The notes: generated by a model not told the origin, from the sequence alone. DNA of 64,000 nt from DASPWW01 sp963841715 (GCA_963841715.1 CAWJDP010000001.1:868001-932000), one strand, 5' to 3'; positions 39,612 through 49,627 are shown, counted from the first letter of the stretch. Translations and numbers: made by a program.

Positions 39612-41828
39612 CTACGCCGCGAGTGGCTCGGCGCGCTCGTCGCCGAATCGACGCCGCGCGGCGTCGAGCAGCGGGCCGAGCTCCGGGACGTCGAGGTCGC
39701 CGTGCTCGCGGAGCATCGCGAGCACCGCGTCGCGGGCCGCGATCAGCAGCGCCGCGTCCGCGGGCAGCGTCGCGACGCGAAACCGCGGCAGGCCGTGCTG
39801 GCGGGTGCCGAGGATCTCACCCTCGCCGCGCAGCGAGAGGTCGACCTCGGCGAGCTTGAAGCCGTCGCGCTCGCTCGAGATCGCCTCGAGCCGCATCCGG
39901 GCGGCGTCCGAGCGCGGATCGCCGAACAGGATGCACGCCGACTCGTGCTCGCCGCGGCCGACGCGCCCGCGGAGCTGGTGGAGCTGGGAGAGCCCGTAGC
40001 GGTCGGCCTCCTCGATCACCATCACGACGGCGTTCGGGACGTCGATCCCGACCTCGATCACGCTCGTCGCGACGAGCACGTCGGCCTCGCCGGCGGCGAA
40101 GCGCTCCATCGCCTCGGCCTTGCCCGCCGCCTGCATCTGTCCGTGGAGGACGCCGACCTCGAAGTCGCGGAACTCGGTCTCGGCCAGCCGCTTGCCCTCC
40201 TCGGTCGCCGCGCGCGCCTGGAGCTTCTCCGACTCGGTCACCAGCGGGCAGACGACGTATGCCTGTCGGCCCTCGCGCAGGCGCTCGCGGACGAACTCAT
40301 ACGCGCCCGCGCGCCGCTCCTCCCCCACGACCCAGCTCTTCACCGGGCGTCGCCCCGCGGGAAGCTCGCGCAGCTCAGTCACGTCGAGGTCGCCGTACGC
40401 GGTCAGCGACAGCGTGCGTGGGATCGGCGTCGCGGTCATGTGGAGGGCGTGCGGGGCGGCCGACCCCGGTCCCTTGGCGTCGAGCGCCGCACGCTGGCGG
40501 ACGCCGAAGCGGTGCTGCTCGTCGATGATGACGACCGCGAGCCGCGCGAAGTCGACCCCATCCTCGATCAGCGCGTGGGTGCCGACGACGAGCTCGAGCT
40601 GGCCGCTCGCGAGATGCCCGAGGATCTCGCGCCGGGCCGCCGCCTGAGTCGACGAGGTCAGAAGCGACGCGCGCGCCGGCGCCGCGGCCTCGAGCAGGCG
40701 GTCGAGGGTGTGGAAGTGCTGCTCGGCGAGCGTCTCGGTCGGCGCCATCAGCGCTGCCTGGAATCCCGCGCCGACGGCGCGCAGCATCGCGTAGACCGCG
40801 CACACCGTCTTCCCAGACCCCACCTCCCCCATCAGCAGGCGCTGCATCGGCCGCCCCGACTCGAGGTCGGCGTCGATCTCCTCGCAGGCGCTGCGCTGGT
40901 CGTCGGTGAGCTCGAACGGCAGCGTCGTGAGCCACTCGACCGCGAGCTCGGCGCCGGAGCGGATCGCGACTCCGCTGCGACGCGTATCGCGCCCCTCGCG
41001 GCGCGCGGCGAGCGCCGCCTGGTGCAGGAGCAGCTCCTCGAACGCGAGCCGCTCCCGCGCGGCCTCGACGTCCGCCGGGTCGGCGGGGAAGTGGGCCGCG
41101 ACGAGCGCGTCTGCGATCCCGGGCATCCGGCGCTCCGCGCGCAGGTGAGCCGGGAGCGGCTCAAGCGCATCGCCGGCCCCAGCGCCCGCCTCGTGCGCCC
41201 ACTCCCGCAGCCGCTGCGCCTTGATCCCCTCGGTGGCGGGATGCACCGGGACGATCCCGGTCGTGTGCAGGCCGCCCGCCTGCTCTCCTGCTTCGCTCTC
41301 GAGCTCGTGGGCGTCGACGCGGAACCCCGAGCGGTCGAGCTTTCCGTGGATCAGCAGCCGCGTGCCCGGCGTCACCTGCTCCGCAAGCCACGGCTGGTTG
41401 AACCACACCGCCTTCGCCGGCCCCGACTCGTCGGCGACGTTGACCTCGAGGATCGTCAGCCCGCGGCGCCGGGTGCGACGAAGGCGGGCGCTCCGCACCT
41501 CGACCTGAAGCGTGGCCTCCTCGCCGATCTTCAGCGCGGCGATCTCGCCGCGCTCGGTGCGGTCGCGATACCCGTGCGGAAGATGCCAGAGCAGGTCTCC
41601 GACCGACTCGATCCCGATCTCGCGCGCGATCGCTGCGAGCTTCGGGCCCGCGCCCTTCAGGGTCTGGATCGGACGCGCGAGACGGCTCGGCCGCGGAATC
41701 GAGCGCAGGCGGACCCCGCGCAGCGCCTCGCGGTCCTGGCGCTCGCCGGAGCCCAGCGCGCGTGGCGGCTCGGGCTCGCCCTGGGAGCCGGGACGCTCCT
41801 GCGCATCGAGAGCGTGTGCCTCGCTCAT
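39612..41828 (-). CDS. recG: ATP-dependent DNA helicase RecG
   Basis: A 738-residue superfamily-2 helicase that reverses stalled forks. The N-terminal wedge/OB part is seen from about 60 to 260. The helicase motifs are MGEVGSGKTVCAVYAML (I), IDEQHRFGVRQR (II, DEQH), TATPIPRTLSLT (III) and QLRGRVGRGEHES (VI). The first 45 residues are a charged extra tail, so a later start is possible. The order yloV-recG-rsmD-coaD is conserved, here with two extra genes before recG. Confidence 0.96.
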   Translation of the reverse strand: MSEAHALDAQERPGSQGEPEPPRALGSGERQDREALRGVRLRSIPRPSRLARPIQTLKGAGPKLAAIAREIGIESVGDLLWHLPHGYRDRTERGEIAALKIGEEATLQVEVRSARLRRTRRRGLTILEVNVADESGPAKAVWFNQPWLAEQVTPGTRLLIHGKLDRSGFRVDAHELESEAGEQAGGLHTTGIVPVHPATEGIKAQRLREWAHEAGAGAGDALEPLPAHLRAERRMPGIADALVAAHFPADPADVEAARERLAFEELLLHQAALAARREGRDTRRSGVAIRSGAELAVEWLTTLPFELTDDQRSACEEIDADLESGRPMQRLLMGEVGSGKTVCAVYAMLRAVGAGFQAALMAPTETLAEQHFHTLDRLLEAAAPARASLLTSSTQAAARREILGHLASGQLELVVGTHALIEDGVDFARLAVVIIDEQHRFGVRQRAALDAKGPGSAAPHALHMTATPIPRTLSLTAYGDLDVTELRELPAGRRPVKSWVVGEERRAGAYEFVRERLREGRQAYVVCPLVTESEKLQARAATEEGKRLAETEFRDFEVGVLHGQMQAAGKAEAMERFAAGEADVLVATSVIEVGIDVPNAVVMVIEEADRYGLSQLHQLRGRVGRGEHESACILFGDPRSDAARMRLEAISSERDGFKLAEVDLSLRGEGEILGTRQHGLPRFRVATLPADAALLIAARDAVLAMLREHGDLDVPELGPLLDAARRRFGDERAEPLAA

Positions 41829-41886
41829 CGCAGCAAGGCTACGCGCGTCGCCACCCGGAACCGGGGGCCTCGGGCGCGCGCCAGCC

Positions 41887-42654
41887 TCAGGCCGCGATCT
41901 CGGCCGAGGTGCCGCGGTCGCGGCGGTATGTCTCGCGAATCCACCCGATCCCGGGATGCGACGCGAACGAGTCGATCACCTCCTGGAGCTTCGCCGGCGG
42001 GTCCGGGATCTCGTACGGAAACTCGGACGGCCGCGCGAGCGGGTAGAGCAACGCAGCGGCAGTGAGGTCGGCGACCGAGAACCGGTCCCCGACGAGGTAG
42101 TCACTTCGATTCGGTCCGCGCTCGGACTCGATCCGATCGAGCGCCGCGCGCAGCGCGGCCATGCTGCGCTCGGTGTCCTCCGGGGTGATGCTGTAGCGGC
42201 GCCGCACGTACGCCGCAGCCACGGGCGCCTGTACCCGCAGGACGGGCCGCGCCCAACCCGGCTGTCCGGTCGCCAGCAGCTCGCAGGCGGCGCCCGGATC
42301 CTGGAGCAGGTCGTGGAAGACGACCCGCCTCAGATCGTGGCCCGCATGCTCGTCGAAGAACTCCTCGAGCTCGAGCGCGGCCTCGCGCTCTGCCGGTTCC
42401 TCCGGATACAGCGACGGGTCGGGGGCGCGCGATTCGAGCGCGGAGACGATCTCGCTCGAGTCGCCGAGCCGGCTGCCGTCGAGCTCGAGCAGCGGGTAGG
42501 TGCCGTTGCGGGAGTGCCACAGCGCCCGCGGGCTGCCCGGGAGAACGTTGTGCCTGACGTGCGGGATCCGCTTGTAGTCGAGCGTCCATCGCGCCTTCTC
42601 GTTGAAGTTCGAGAACGTGTACTGCCACAGGACGGGGTGCCGGTCGCTCGCCAT
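41887..42654 (-). CDS. Glutathione S-transferase fold protein
   Basis: A 255-residue protein with a thioredoxin-like N-terminal domain (LWQYTFSNFNEKARWTLDYK, cis-Pro in GTYPLLELDG, then DSSEIVSALE) and an all-helical C-terminal domain (YLVGDRFSVADLTAAALL), as in GSTs. The active-site region lacks a Cys, and Ser or Asn would activate the thiol. Actinobacteria often lack glutathione, so the real thiol or function is open. It lies between the hypothetical gene and recG. Confidence 0.8.
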   Translation of the reverse strand: MASDRHPVLWQYTFSNFNEKARWTLDYKRIPHVRHNVLPGSPRALWHSRNGTYPLLELDGSRLGDSSEIVSALESRAPDPSLYPEEPAEREAALELEEFFDEHAGHDLRRVVFHDLLQDPGAACELLATGQPGWARPVLRVQAPVAAAYVRRRYSITPEDTERSMAALRAALDRIESERGPNRSDYLVGDRFSVADLTAAALLYPLARPSEFPYEIPDPPAKLQEVIDSFASHPGIGWIRETYRRDRGTSAEIAA

Positions 42655-42662
42655 CGCCCGTC

Positions 42663-43413
42663 CTAGTTTCCCGATCCGTGGTCGAGAACGCGGACGTCGT
42701 CGAGGTCGATCCAGACGATCGTCGGGCGCGAGACGCGCGGCCGCTGCGGCGCCGCGGCACGACGCGGCGCCGGGTCGGGAGGACGAGGCCGTCGAACTCC
42801 TGCAGCGCGTCGCAGTAGTGCGCCGCGCGGGCGAAGCCCGAGACCACCTCGGCCGTGTAGTCGAGCGCGGCGGATCAGCCCGCGCGCATCGACGTAGAAG
42901 CGTCTGCTCGCGCGAATGGGTGTCGACGCCCTCCGGGAAGCGTGACCTCGAGCCGGCGCCAGCGCTCGCCCGTCCTCGTCCCAGTCCTCACCCTCGCGAC
43001 CTCGAAGCCCCGCGGGTGAGCATGATCGGTGTCGTCAGGTAGTTCCACAGCGCATAGCCCGCGAAGTAAGCGGTGTCGAGCGCATCCCAGCGCAGGTTGC
43101 GCCGCAACCCGCTCGAGCCCGTGAAGTGACGAGCGCGGGCTCTCGCGGCTCGAAATCGTCTCGCCGTGGACCTGATCGACTCGCACCTGTCCGGCGTCGA
43201 ACACGCCGCGCTCGCCGTCGCGTCGGGAACGGCTCCATGATCGCGTGCGGCCGCCCGACCTCCGACCCGAGCCGATACTCGTCGAGCGCGCGGCCGCTGA
43301 ACCGCGTGCGCGGCAGCAGTCCGCCGGAGCGCACCGTCGCCCTGATCTCGCGCGCCTCGCTCCAGCGCTCGGCGCCGCCGTGTGCCTCGACGACCTCGTC
43401 GAGCAGGCGTCAT
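42663..43413 (-). CDS. Conserved hypothetical protein, about 250 residues, broken by frameshifts
   Basis: Joined across several frame changes, the protein reads LLDEVVEAHGGAERW, ATVRSGGLLPRTRF, VGRPHAIMEPFP, LRRNLRWDALDTAYFAGYA, WRRLEVTLP, DYTAEVVSGFARAAHY and FDGLVLPTRRRVVPR, ending WIDLDDVRVLDHGSGN. The EAHGG...W...R...A...G opening is seen in LolA-like or lipoprotein-sorting-like folds, but I cannot name the family. The ATG at 43413 overlaps the stop of the yloV/fakA gene (ATGA). Frame changes are near 43405, 43230, 43140, 43020, 42960, 42870 and 42760 (approximate). They look like sequence errors, since the coded residues stay coherent. Confidence 0.6.
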
Positions 43414-45068
43414 TGCGCCGCGAGCAGCCACCACCAGTGCGGCTGGCCGCCCGCTGTGGAGCTCGAGCTCGACCCCGTCCGGCGACCTGCGCCCGTGATC
43501 TCGTCGAGATGCGATCGGCGCCCCGTCGCCCTCGATCACGGTGACGATCTCCGCGTCGCTCGGCGAGCGCCTCGATCGTCGCCGCGCAGCGTCGAGCCGG
43601 CGCCGCCCCAGGCGACGATCTCGCTCGCCGACGAAGCCGACGGCGTCGCCGGCGACGAAGCGGCCCTGCGGCGTCGTCGCGCGCCGCCGGAGCGACCGCG
43701 CCGGCGCGAATCGCCGTCGAGCGCCTGCTCGAGCCGCTCGCGCGTTCTCGGGTCCGGGGCGCGTCGCGGGTCGAGCTCGACCAGCGCGACGAGGCCCGGC
43801 CTGCTGGCGAGCGTGCACGCCGACGACGCGCGCCGGGCTGCTCGGAGAGCTCGGCCGCGCGCTCGGCGGCCATGCACGACGTTGGGCGAGTTCGGCAGCA
43901 CGAGCACCTCCTCGCCGGGACCTCGTGGATCCCGGCGAGCAGCTCGTAGGTCGACGGGTTAAGGTCGGGCCGCCGTCGACGACGTCGGCGCCGAGGCCCT
44001 CGTAGAGGTCGCGCAGCCCATCGCCGGAGACGACCGCGAGGACGCCGGTCTGCCGCGCGGCCGCGAGCCGCGCGCTCGCGCTCGGCGATCTGCTCCTGCA
44101 TGTCGGCGACGTCGAGCCGCCGGACCTCCCCGGCGCTCTCGAAGACGCGCGACCGCCGCCTCTGGCTCGTCGGTGTGGACGTGGACCTTGAGCGTCGTCT
44201 CGTCGCCGACGACGAGAACCGAGTCGCCGAGCTCTTCGAGCTGCGGGCACGAACGGAGCGCGACTCGAGGCCGTCGCCGGTGACGATGAAGTTGGTGCAG
44301 TAGCGGTAACTGCTGTCGGCGTGATGGGGCCGGGTGTGCCGCGGCCGGCTCGTGGTGCGGCGACCTCGGCAGCGGCTCGCTGTCGCTGGCGAGCCCGGCG
44401 ACGACGCCGGCGAGGATCAGGACGAGGCCGTGGGCGCCGGCGTCGACGACGCCGGCCTCGCGCGAGCACCTCGAGCTGCTCGGGCGTGCGCGCGACCGCC
44501 TGCTCCCCGGCGCGCATCGCCTCCTCGAGCACCTCGGCGAGCAGCTGCGTCCTGCTCGCTCGGTGATCGTCGCCGGTGTCGAGGCGCTGCCCGCTCGCAT
44601 GTGCGCGAGCTGCTGCGCGACGGCGTGGGCCATCTCGCGGAAGACGGTCAGCATCGTGCCCTCGGCGGGATCGCGGACCGAGTCGTAGGCGGCGTCGGCG
44701 GCGCTCGCGAACGCCGCCGGCGACGAGCACCGGGTCGACGAGCTCACCCGGGCGGCTGGCCAGCTCCTCGGCGGCGCCGCGGACGATCTGGCTGAGGATG
44801 ACGCCGGAGTTGCCGCGCGCGCCCATCAGCGCCGCGCGGGCGACGGCGTGGACGATCTCGGTCGCGCCCGATCTCGTCGACGTTGAGCCCGTTCGAGATG
44901 GTCGAGCTCGTCGCATCACGGCACGCATCGTCAGCGCCATGTTGTCGCCCGTGTCGCCGTCGGCGACCGGGAAGACGTTGAGGTCGTTGACCTCCTGCGG
45001 CGCTGCTTCGAGGTTTCGTACGCCGTTGAGACGACACGGCGGAAGCGCTCGATCGAAGGATCGGCCAT
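43410..45068 (-). CDS. yloV: DAK2-domain fatty-acid kinase-like protein (YloV/FakA), broken by frameshifts
   Basis: This is a DhaL/DegV-fused protein of the YloV/FakA family, about 550 residues when joined, that phosphorylates fatty acids bound to a FakB partner. Recognisable parts in order are VNDLNVFPVADGDTGDNM (metal-binding Asp cluster), ARGNSGVILSQIVRGAAEEL, GAHGLVLILAGVV, TTLKVHVHTDEP, TGVLAVVSGDGL, VLVLPNSPNVVH, VGFVGE and the C-terminus GGQPHWWWLL. At least eight frame changes occur between 43500 and 45030. The order rpmB-yloV-recG is conserved in Gram-positives. The start at 45068 and stop at 43410 are clear. Confidence 0.85.
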
Positions 45069-45123
45069 CGCTTGCGGAGATTATTCCGCGAAACCGCGTC
45101 TGCCGCCGCCCGAGCGGCGTCCG

Positions 45124-45315
45124 CTACGCGGCCTTGGTGACCTTGTTCGACTTCAGGCAGCGGGTGCAGACGTAGACGCGGCGCACGCGCCCGCCCTCGT
45201 CGATCCGGACCTTCTGCAGGTTCGGCTCGAAGCGCCGCCGCGTGGCGACCATCGAGTGGCTGCGCGAGTTCCCGAACGCGGGGCCCTTGCCGCAGCTGTG
45301 GCAGACCTTGGCCAT
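45124..45315 (-). CDS. rpmB: Large-subunit ribosomal protein L28
   Basis: A 63-residue L28 with the family start MAKVCHSCGKGPAFGN and two CxxC pairs (CHSC and CTRC), so it is the zinc-binding form. HSMVATRRRFEPNLQKVR is the core rRNA-contact strand. It lies 55 bases before yloV/fakA. Confidence 0.97.
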   Translation of the reverse strand: MAKVCHSCGKGPAFGNSRSHSMVATRRRFEPNLQKVRIDEGGRVRRVYVCTRCLKSNKVTKAA

Positions 45316-45341
45316 GGGCAGGGCATGGTAGCGGGCGGGCT

Positions 45342-46014
45342 TCAGTCCGATCCCCGACTCGAGTCCGTCAGCACGGCGACCTCGACCTCGTCTCGAAGCT
45401 CGATCTCGCAGCCGAGCTCGCGCCGCCACAGCTCCGCCGTCGCACGCTCGGCGGGGCGCCGCACGTCGTCGAGGACGATCGCGAACTCGGAAGCGAGCAG
45501 GTCGCGGAGCGCCGGGAGCGCGGGCGCCCTGACGAGCTGAGCGGGCAGCTCCCCGGCGGGCGGGCCGTCGACGACGAGCAGGTCAATCGTCCGCGGGCAC
45601 GCCGCCCGGACGGCGGAGCGCGCGTACCAGCCGCGCGCGGGCTCGAAGTCGGGGGGCTCCGGCCGGCTCGGGGCGGGCAGCGACCGCAGCGGCACCTCGA
45701 CCACGTCCGCGACCGCCTCGAGATCATCACGGCCAAGCAGTCCGCGCACCGTCCGCCCCGACTCGCCGTCGTGCTCGACGCTGACGAGACGGCCGCCGCG
45801 CTCCCGCACCCAGCGGGCGAGGACAACGGTCGAGGCGGCCCGCCCCCAGCTCGACGACGTTCGGGTGCTCGGTGCGGGGCGCCGCGGTGATCGTCGCCGC
45901 GAGCGCGCTCGGGCGCATCGACCAGTCCGACCACGGCAGCTCAGGCCCGCCCAGCGCTGCGACCGCGCGGAGCGCGGCGAGGTCATTCGCCTCCCAGCGA
46001 GCCGGCTGAGTCAG
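45342..46014 (-). CDS. SAM methyltransferase-like protein, frameshifted, possible CTG start
   Basis: Joined across one lost base near 45840, the protein reads NVVELGAGR then ASTVVLARW (motif I), LVSVEHDGESG (acidic end of strand 2) and IDLLVVDGPPAGELP (motif IV), as in small Rossmann O-methyltransferases. About 220 residues. No ATG, GTG or TTG lies in frame between the ribH stop and Met32. A CTG at 46014-46012 overlaps that stop as CTGA, and the sequence after it (RWEANDLAALRAVAALGG) looks conserved-type. Alternatively translation starts at ATG 45918. The substrate is unknown. Confidence 0.65.
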
Positions 46015-46487
46015 CTGAGCTCGCCGCGGAGCAGGAACATCGTGATCACGGCGCGGGCGGCGTTCCGCCCCTGGTCGCGCTTGTCGCCGCCCGAGCGCGC
46101 CAGCGCCTGGTGCATCGTGTCGCACGTGATGACCCCGAATGCGCACGGGACGCCGGTATCGAGGCCGACGCGCTGGATCCCGGCCGCCGCCTCGCGCGAG
46201 ACGTGGTCGTAGTGGTCGGTCTCGCCGCGGATCACGGTCGCCGAGGCAGGCGACGCCGCGCGAAGCGGCCCGACTCGGCGCAGTACTTCGCCGCGAGCGG
46301 GAGCTCGTACGCGCCGGGGACCTCGAACGTGTGCAGCGAGGCCGCGGTGACACCCGCCTCGGAGAACTCCTCGGCAGCGCCGTTCGTCAGCCGCGTCGGC
46401 GAGCTCGGCGTAGAACGTCCCGACGCAGATCGCGAAATCCCGGCCGCCGAGCAGCTCGCGCTGCTCCGGACGCTCGAGGTCATTCAT
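46011..46487 (-). CDS. ribH: 6,7-dimethyl-8-ribityllumazine synthase, frameshifted
   Basis: Lumazine synthase, the penultimate enzyme of riboflavin synthesis. Segments seen are RDFAICVGTFYAEL, HTFEVPGAYELPLAAK (substrate-binding), ATVIRGETDHYDHVS (with the catalytic His in DHYDHV) and PCAFGVITCDTMHQAL. The three pieces are in two frames, with changes near 46395 and 46250. Its ATG overlaps the end of ribBA. Joined length is about 158, normal for the family. Confidence 0.92.
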   Translation of the reverse strand: MNDLERPEQRELLGGRDFAICVGTFYAELADAADERRCRGVLRGGCHRGLAAHVRGPRRVRAPARGEVLRRVGPLRAASPASATVIRGETDHYDHVSREAAAGIQRVGLDTGVPCAFGVITCDTMHQALARSGGDKRDQGRNAARAVITMFLLRGELS

Positions 46488-47820
46488 CCGCCTCGTCTTC
46501 GCGACTCCGCGTCGCGCACGTGCTCGCTGTGGAGCAGCTCGTCGTCGAGCGGCGAGGCCCTGGTGGTGGAGGCGTGTGGCCGAGCAGCTCGCGTTTCTGG
46601 TTCAGGTAGTCCTCGTTGTGCGGGTTGGGGACCGACTCGATCGGGACCTGCTCGCGTGACCGAGAGCCCGTAGCCCTCGAGACCGATGATCTTCTTCGGG
46701 TTGTTGGTCAGGATGCGGATGCTCGACAGACCGAGGTCGGTGAGGATCTGGGCGCCGATCCCGTAGTCGCGGAGGTCGGCGGGCAGTCCGAGCTTGAGGT
46801 TGGCGGCGACGGTGTCGAGGCCCTCCTCCTGGAGCTTGTACGCGCGCAGCTTGTTCAGGAGGCCGATCCCGCGGCCCTCCTGGGACAGGTAGAGAAGCAC
46901 GCCCCGCGCCCTCGCGCTCGATCTGCGCCAGCGCGGCCGCGAGCTGCTCGCCGCAGTCGCAGCGCAGGCTGTGGAAGACGTCCCCGGTCAGGCACTCGCT
47001 GTGAACGCGGACGAGGACGTCGTCCTTCCCGGTGACCTCGCCCTTGACCATCGCGACGTGGTGCTTCTCGTCGACGAGCGAGCGGTAGCCGACCGCCGTG
47101 AACTCGCCGTAGGCTGTCGGGAGCCGAGTCGAGACGATCCGCTCGATCAGGCGCTCTGTCCGCCGCCGGTACGCGATCAGGTCGGCGACGGTGATCATCT
47201 TCAGCCCGTGGCGCTCGCAGTACGGCGCCAGGTCGGGCACCCGGGCCATCGTCCCGTCCTCGTTCATGATCTCGCAGATAACCCCTGCCGGGATCAGCCC
47301 GGCGAGCCGAGCGAGGTCGACGCTCGCCTCGGTGTGCCCCGTTCGCTCGAGCACCCCGCCCTGACTTCGCCTTCAGCGGGAAGATGTGGCCGGGTTGGAC
47401 GAGGTCCTCGGGGCCCGAGTGCGGGTCGATGGCGACCTGGACGGTGCGCGCGCGGTCGTGGGCGGAGATCCCCGTCGTCACGCCCTCGGCGGCCTCGATC
47501 GAGACCGTGAACGCGGTCTGGAGCGGGGCCTCGTTCTTCGCCGACATCAAGTCGAGCCCGAGCTCGTCGCAGCGATCGTCGGTCAGCGCGAGACAGATCA
47601 GCCCACGCGCCTCCTTGGCCATGAAGTTGATCGCCTCGGGGGTCGCGAACTGGGCCGCGAGCACGAGATCGCCCTCGTTCTCGCGGTCCTCGCCGTCGCA
47701 GACGACGACCATGCGACCGCGGCGCACGTCCTCGAGCGCGTCCTCGACCGATGAGAACTCGACATCGCCTTGTGCCTGGGGTGCGATCGCCGTCTCGCGT
47801 TGCGTGGATCCGTCGCTCAT
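46480..47820 (-). CDS. ribBA: Bifunctional DHBP synthase/GTP cyclohydrolase II (RibBA), frameshifted
   Basis: The first half is 3,4-dihydroxy-2-butanone-4-phosphate synthase (VVVCDGEDRENEGDLVLAA, then LVQPGHIFPLKAK), and the second is GTP cyclohydrolase II (VRVHSECLTGDVFHSLRCDC, whose three Cys bind zinc, then SQEGRGIGLLNKL and RILTNNPKKI). It opens the riboflavin pathway from both substrates. Frame changes lie near 47355, 46905 and 46658. The stop at 46480 is in the frame that ends EDEADE. Start overlaps ribE (ATGA). Confidence 0.94.
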
Positions 47821-48432
47821 CTTCGCTCCTGGCTCCTTTCAGTATCGAACCTTGACACGAGCTGCTCGACGTAGCGGGCAATGACGTCCACCTCGAGGTT
47901 GACCGAGGCGCCCTCGCCGACCTCGCCGAGTGTCGTTCGCTCAAGCGTCTCGGGAATCAGCGAGATCTCGAAGCCGCCGTCGCCGATCGCGGCGACGGTG
48001 AGGCTGACCCCGTCGACGGTGACCGAGCCGCGCTCGACGATGAACCTCCGCAGATCCTCCGGCGCCTCGATCTCGAGCCGGCGCGCGATCCCGTCCTCGC
48101 TGATGCGGGCGACGCGCCCGGTGCCGTCGACGTGGCCCTGGACGAGGTGGCCGCCGAGGCGATCGCCGGCCCGCATCGCGAGCTCGAGGTTGACCCGGTT
48201 GCCGGGCTGGAGCTCGCCGAGCGAGGTGGCCGCGAGCGTCCGGTTCATCACGTCGGCCTCGAACGAGCTCGCGTCGGTCTTCGCCGCGGTGAGGCAGGCA
48301 CCGCTGACGGCGACCGAGTCCCCGGCCTCGATCTGCGCTGCGAGCGGCGTGTGAACGCGCAGCCGCGCCCCGTCCCCGCTCGCGGCGATCTCATCGACGC
48401 GGCCGGTCTGACTCCACGATCCCCGTAAACAT
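47817..48432 (-). CDS. ribE: Riboflavin synthase alpha chain, frameshifted at codon 8
   Basis: The last riboflavin enzyme, which dismutates two lumazine molecules. Two homologous beta-barrels are present: the first with SVAVSGACLTAAK and the second with VTVDGVSLTVAAIG. The ATG at 48432 gives MFTGIVE, the invariant start, but the frame is broken within the next codons (near 48417). The conserved continuation QTGRVDEIAASGDGARL is in another frame. The remaining 190 residues are intact. It starts five bases after ribD ends. Confidence 0.92.
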
Positions 48433-48436
48433 CACC

Positions 48437-49588
48437 TCACCACTCCTTCAGCCGGGCCGAGACAAGGACGTCCTCACCGACGCGCTCGGAGTCGAGCTCG
48501 AGCGCGCGCTCGGCCTCCCCGACCCGTGCCGCGCCCTCGCCTTCGATCGGCGAGCGGGCGCCGCTCCCACCGAGCACGATCGGGGCGACGAACAGCCGCA
48601 CCTCGTCGATCTCGCCCGCGTCGAGAAACGAGCCGGCGAGCACCGGGCCGCCCTCGAGCAGCAGCGAGGAGACGCCGCGGCGTCCGAGCTCGACGAGCGC
48701 GCCGCGCACGCGCGCTACCGGTCCGCCCGGGACGACGATCAGCTCGACGCCAGCGTCGCGCAGCGAGCGGAGACGATCGCGCGGAGCGTCCATCGAGGCG
48801 GCGACGATCACCGGCGAGTCAGCCGCGGTTGCGACGAGCTGCGAGTCGAGCGGCAGCCGCGCCTTCGAATCGAAGATCACTCGAATCGGCTGCGGCACCG
48901 CCGCCCCCGGATGCGGAGCGGACGAGTCAGCGGGCCTTGATGTCAGCAGCGGGTCGTCGGCGAGAGCCGTCCCAATCCCGACCGCGATCGCGTCGGCCTC
49001 CGAGCGCCAGCGATGGACGAGCTCGCGGCTTGCCTCGCCCGAGATCCACTTCGACTCACCTTCGGCGGTCGCGACGCGCCCGTCGAGGCTCTGCGCGAGC
49101 TTCAGCGTCACGAGCGGGAGCCCGGTGCGGGCGTGCTTGCGGAACGACTGGTTGAGGTGGCGCGCGGCGGTCGCCTCGGCCCCGCCCGCGAGCTCGACGT
49201 CGATCCCCTCGTCGCGGAGCATCCCGGGCCCGCGCCCGCTCGCCTTGTCGGAGGGATCGTCGGACCCGATGACGACGCGGGCGACGCCCGCGGCGACGAT
49301 CGCATCGACGCACGGCGGCTGCTTGCCGTGGTGGGCGCACGGCTCGAGCGTCACGTACATCGTCGAGCCGGCGGGTTCGCCGCCGCGGCTGCGGCAGTCC
49401 GCGATCGCCGCGACCTCGGCGTGCGCGCCGCCGAAGCGCTCGTGGAAGCCCTCGCCGATCACCGCGCCGTCGCGCACGAGCACGGCGCCGACCAGCGGGT
49501 TGGGACTGACGCGGCCGCGTCCTTCCTCGGCAAGCTCAAGCGCGCGCTTCATATAGAGCCGGTCTTGATCTGTTCGCACCGCGCTCAC
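48437..49588 (-). CDS. ribD: Bifunctional diaminohydroxyphosphoribosylaminopyrimidine deaminase/reductase
   Basis: A 383-residue enzyme for the second and third riboflavin steps. The deaminase zinc site is GAHAEVAAI and PCAHHGKQPPC. The reductase domain begins near LPLVTLKLAQSLDGRVA, with SLLLEGGPVLAGSFL as NADPH region. The gene is complete. It is the first of ribD-ribE-ribBA-ribH. I see no FMN riboswitch in the 120 bases before it, where one is common. The looser repeat copy near 48903-48925 is within its reductase part. Confidence 0.96.
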   Translation of the reverse strand: MSAVRTDQDRLYMKRALELAEEGRGRVSPNPLVGAVLVRDGAVIGEGFHERFGGAHAEVAAIADCRSRGGEPAGSTMYVTLEPCAHHGKQPPCVDAIVAAGVARVVIGSDDPSDKASGRGPGMLRDEGIDVELAGGAEATAARHLNQSFRKHARTGLPLVTLKLAQSLDGRVATAEGESKWISGEASRELVHRWRSEADAIAVGIGTALADDPLLTSRPADSSAPHPGAAVPQPIRVIFDSKARLPLDSQLVATAADSPVIVAASMDAPRDRLRSLRDAGVELIVVPGGPVARVRGALVELGRRGVSSLLLEGGPVLAGSFLDAGEIDEVRLFVAPIVLGGSGARSPIEGEGAARVGEAERALELDSERVGEDVLVSARLKEW

Positions 49589-49613
49589 TGGCCTTCGGCC
49601 TCGCTTGCCCGAT

Positions 49614-49627
49614 TGACTGGTCAGTCA
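49614..49627. promoter_or_regulatory. TGACT-GGTC-AGTCA inverted repeat, candidate TetR-type operator
   Basis: A 14-base element with perfect 5-base arms in the otherwise featureless gap before ribD, 26 bases upstream of its ATG. The shape resembles operators of TetR-family regulators that end in TGAC...GTCA. Nothing else in the 285-base gap (49589-49872) is recognisable. Confidence 0.35.

Noticed and set aside
42663..48432. Reading the broken genes as pseudogenes or as a decaying region
   Set aside because: The broken genes include essential ones and the residues across each break are conserved, so sequence error is the simpler reading.
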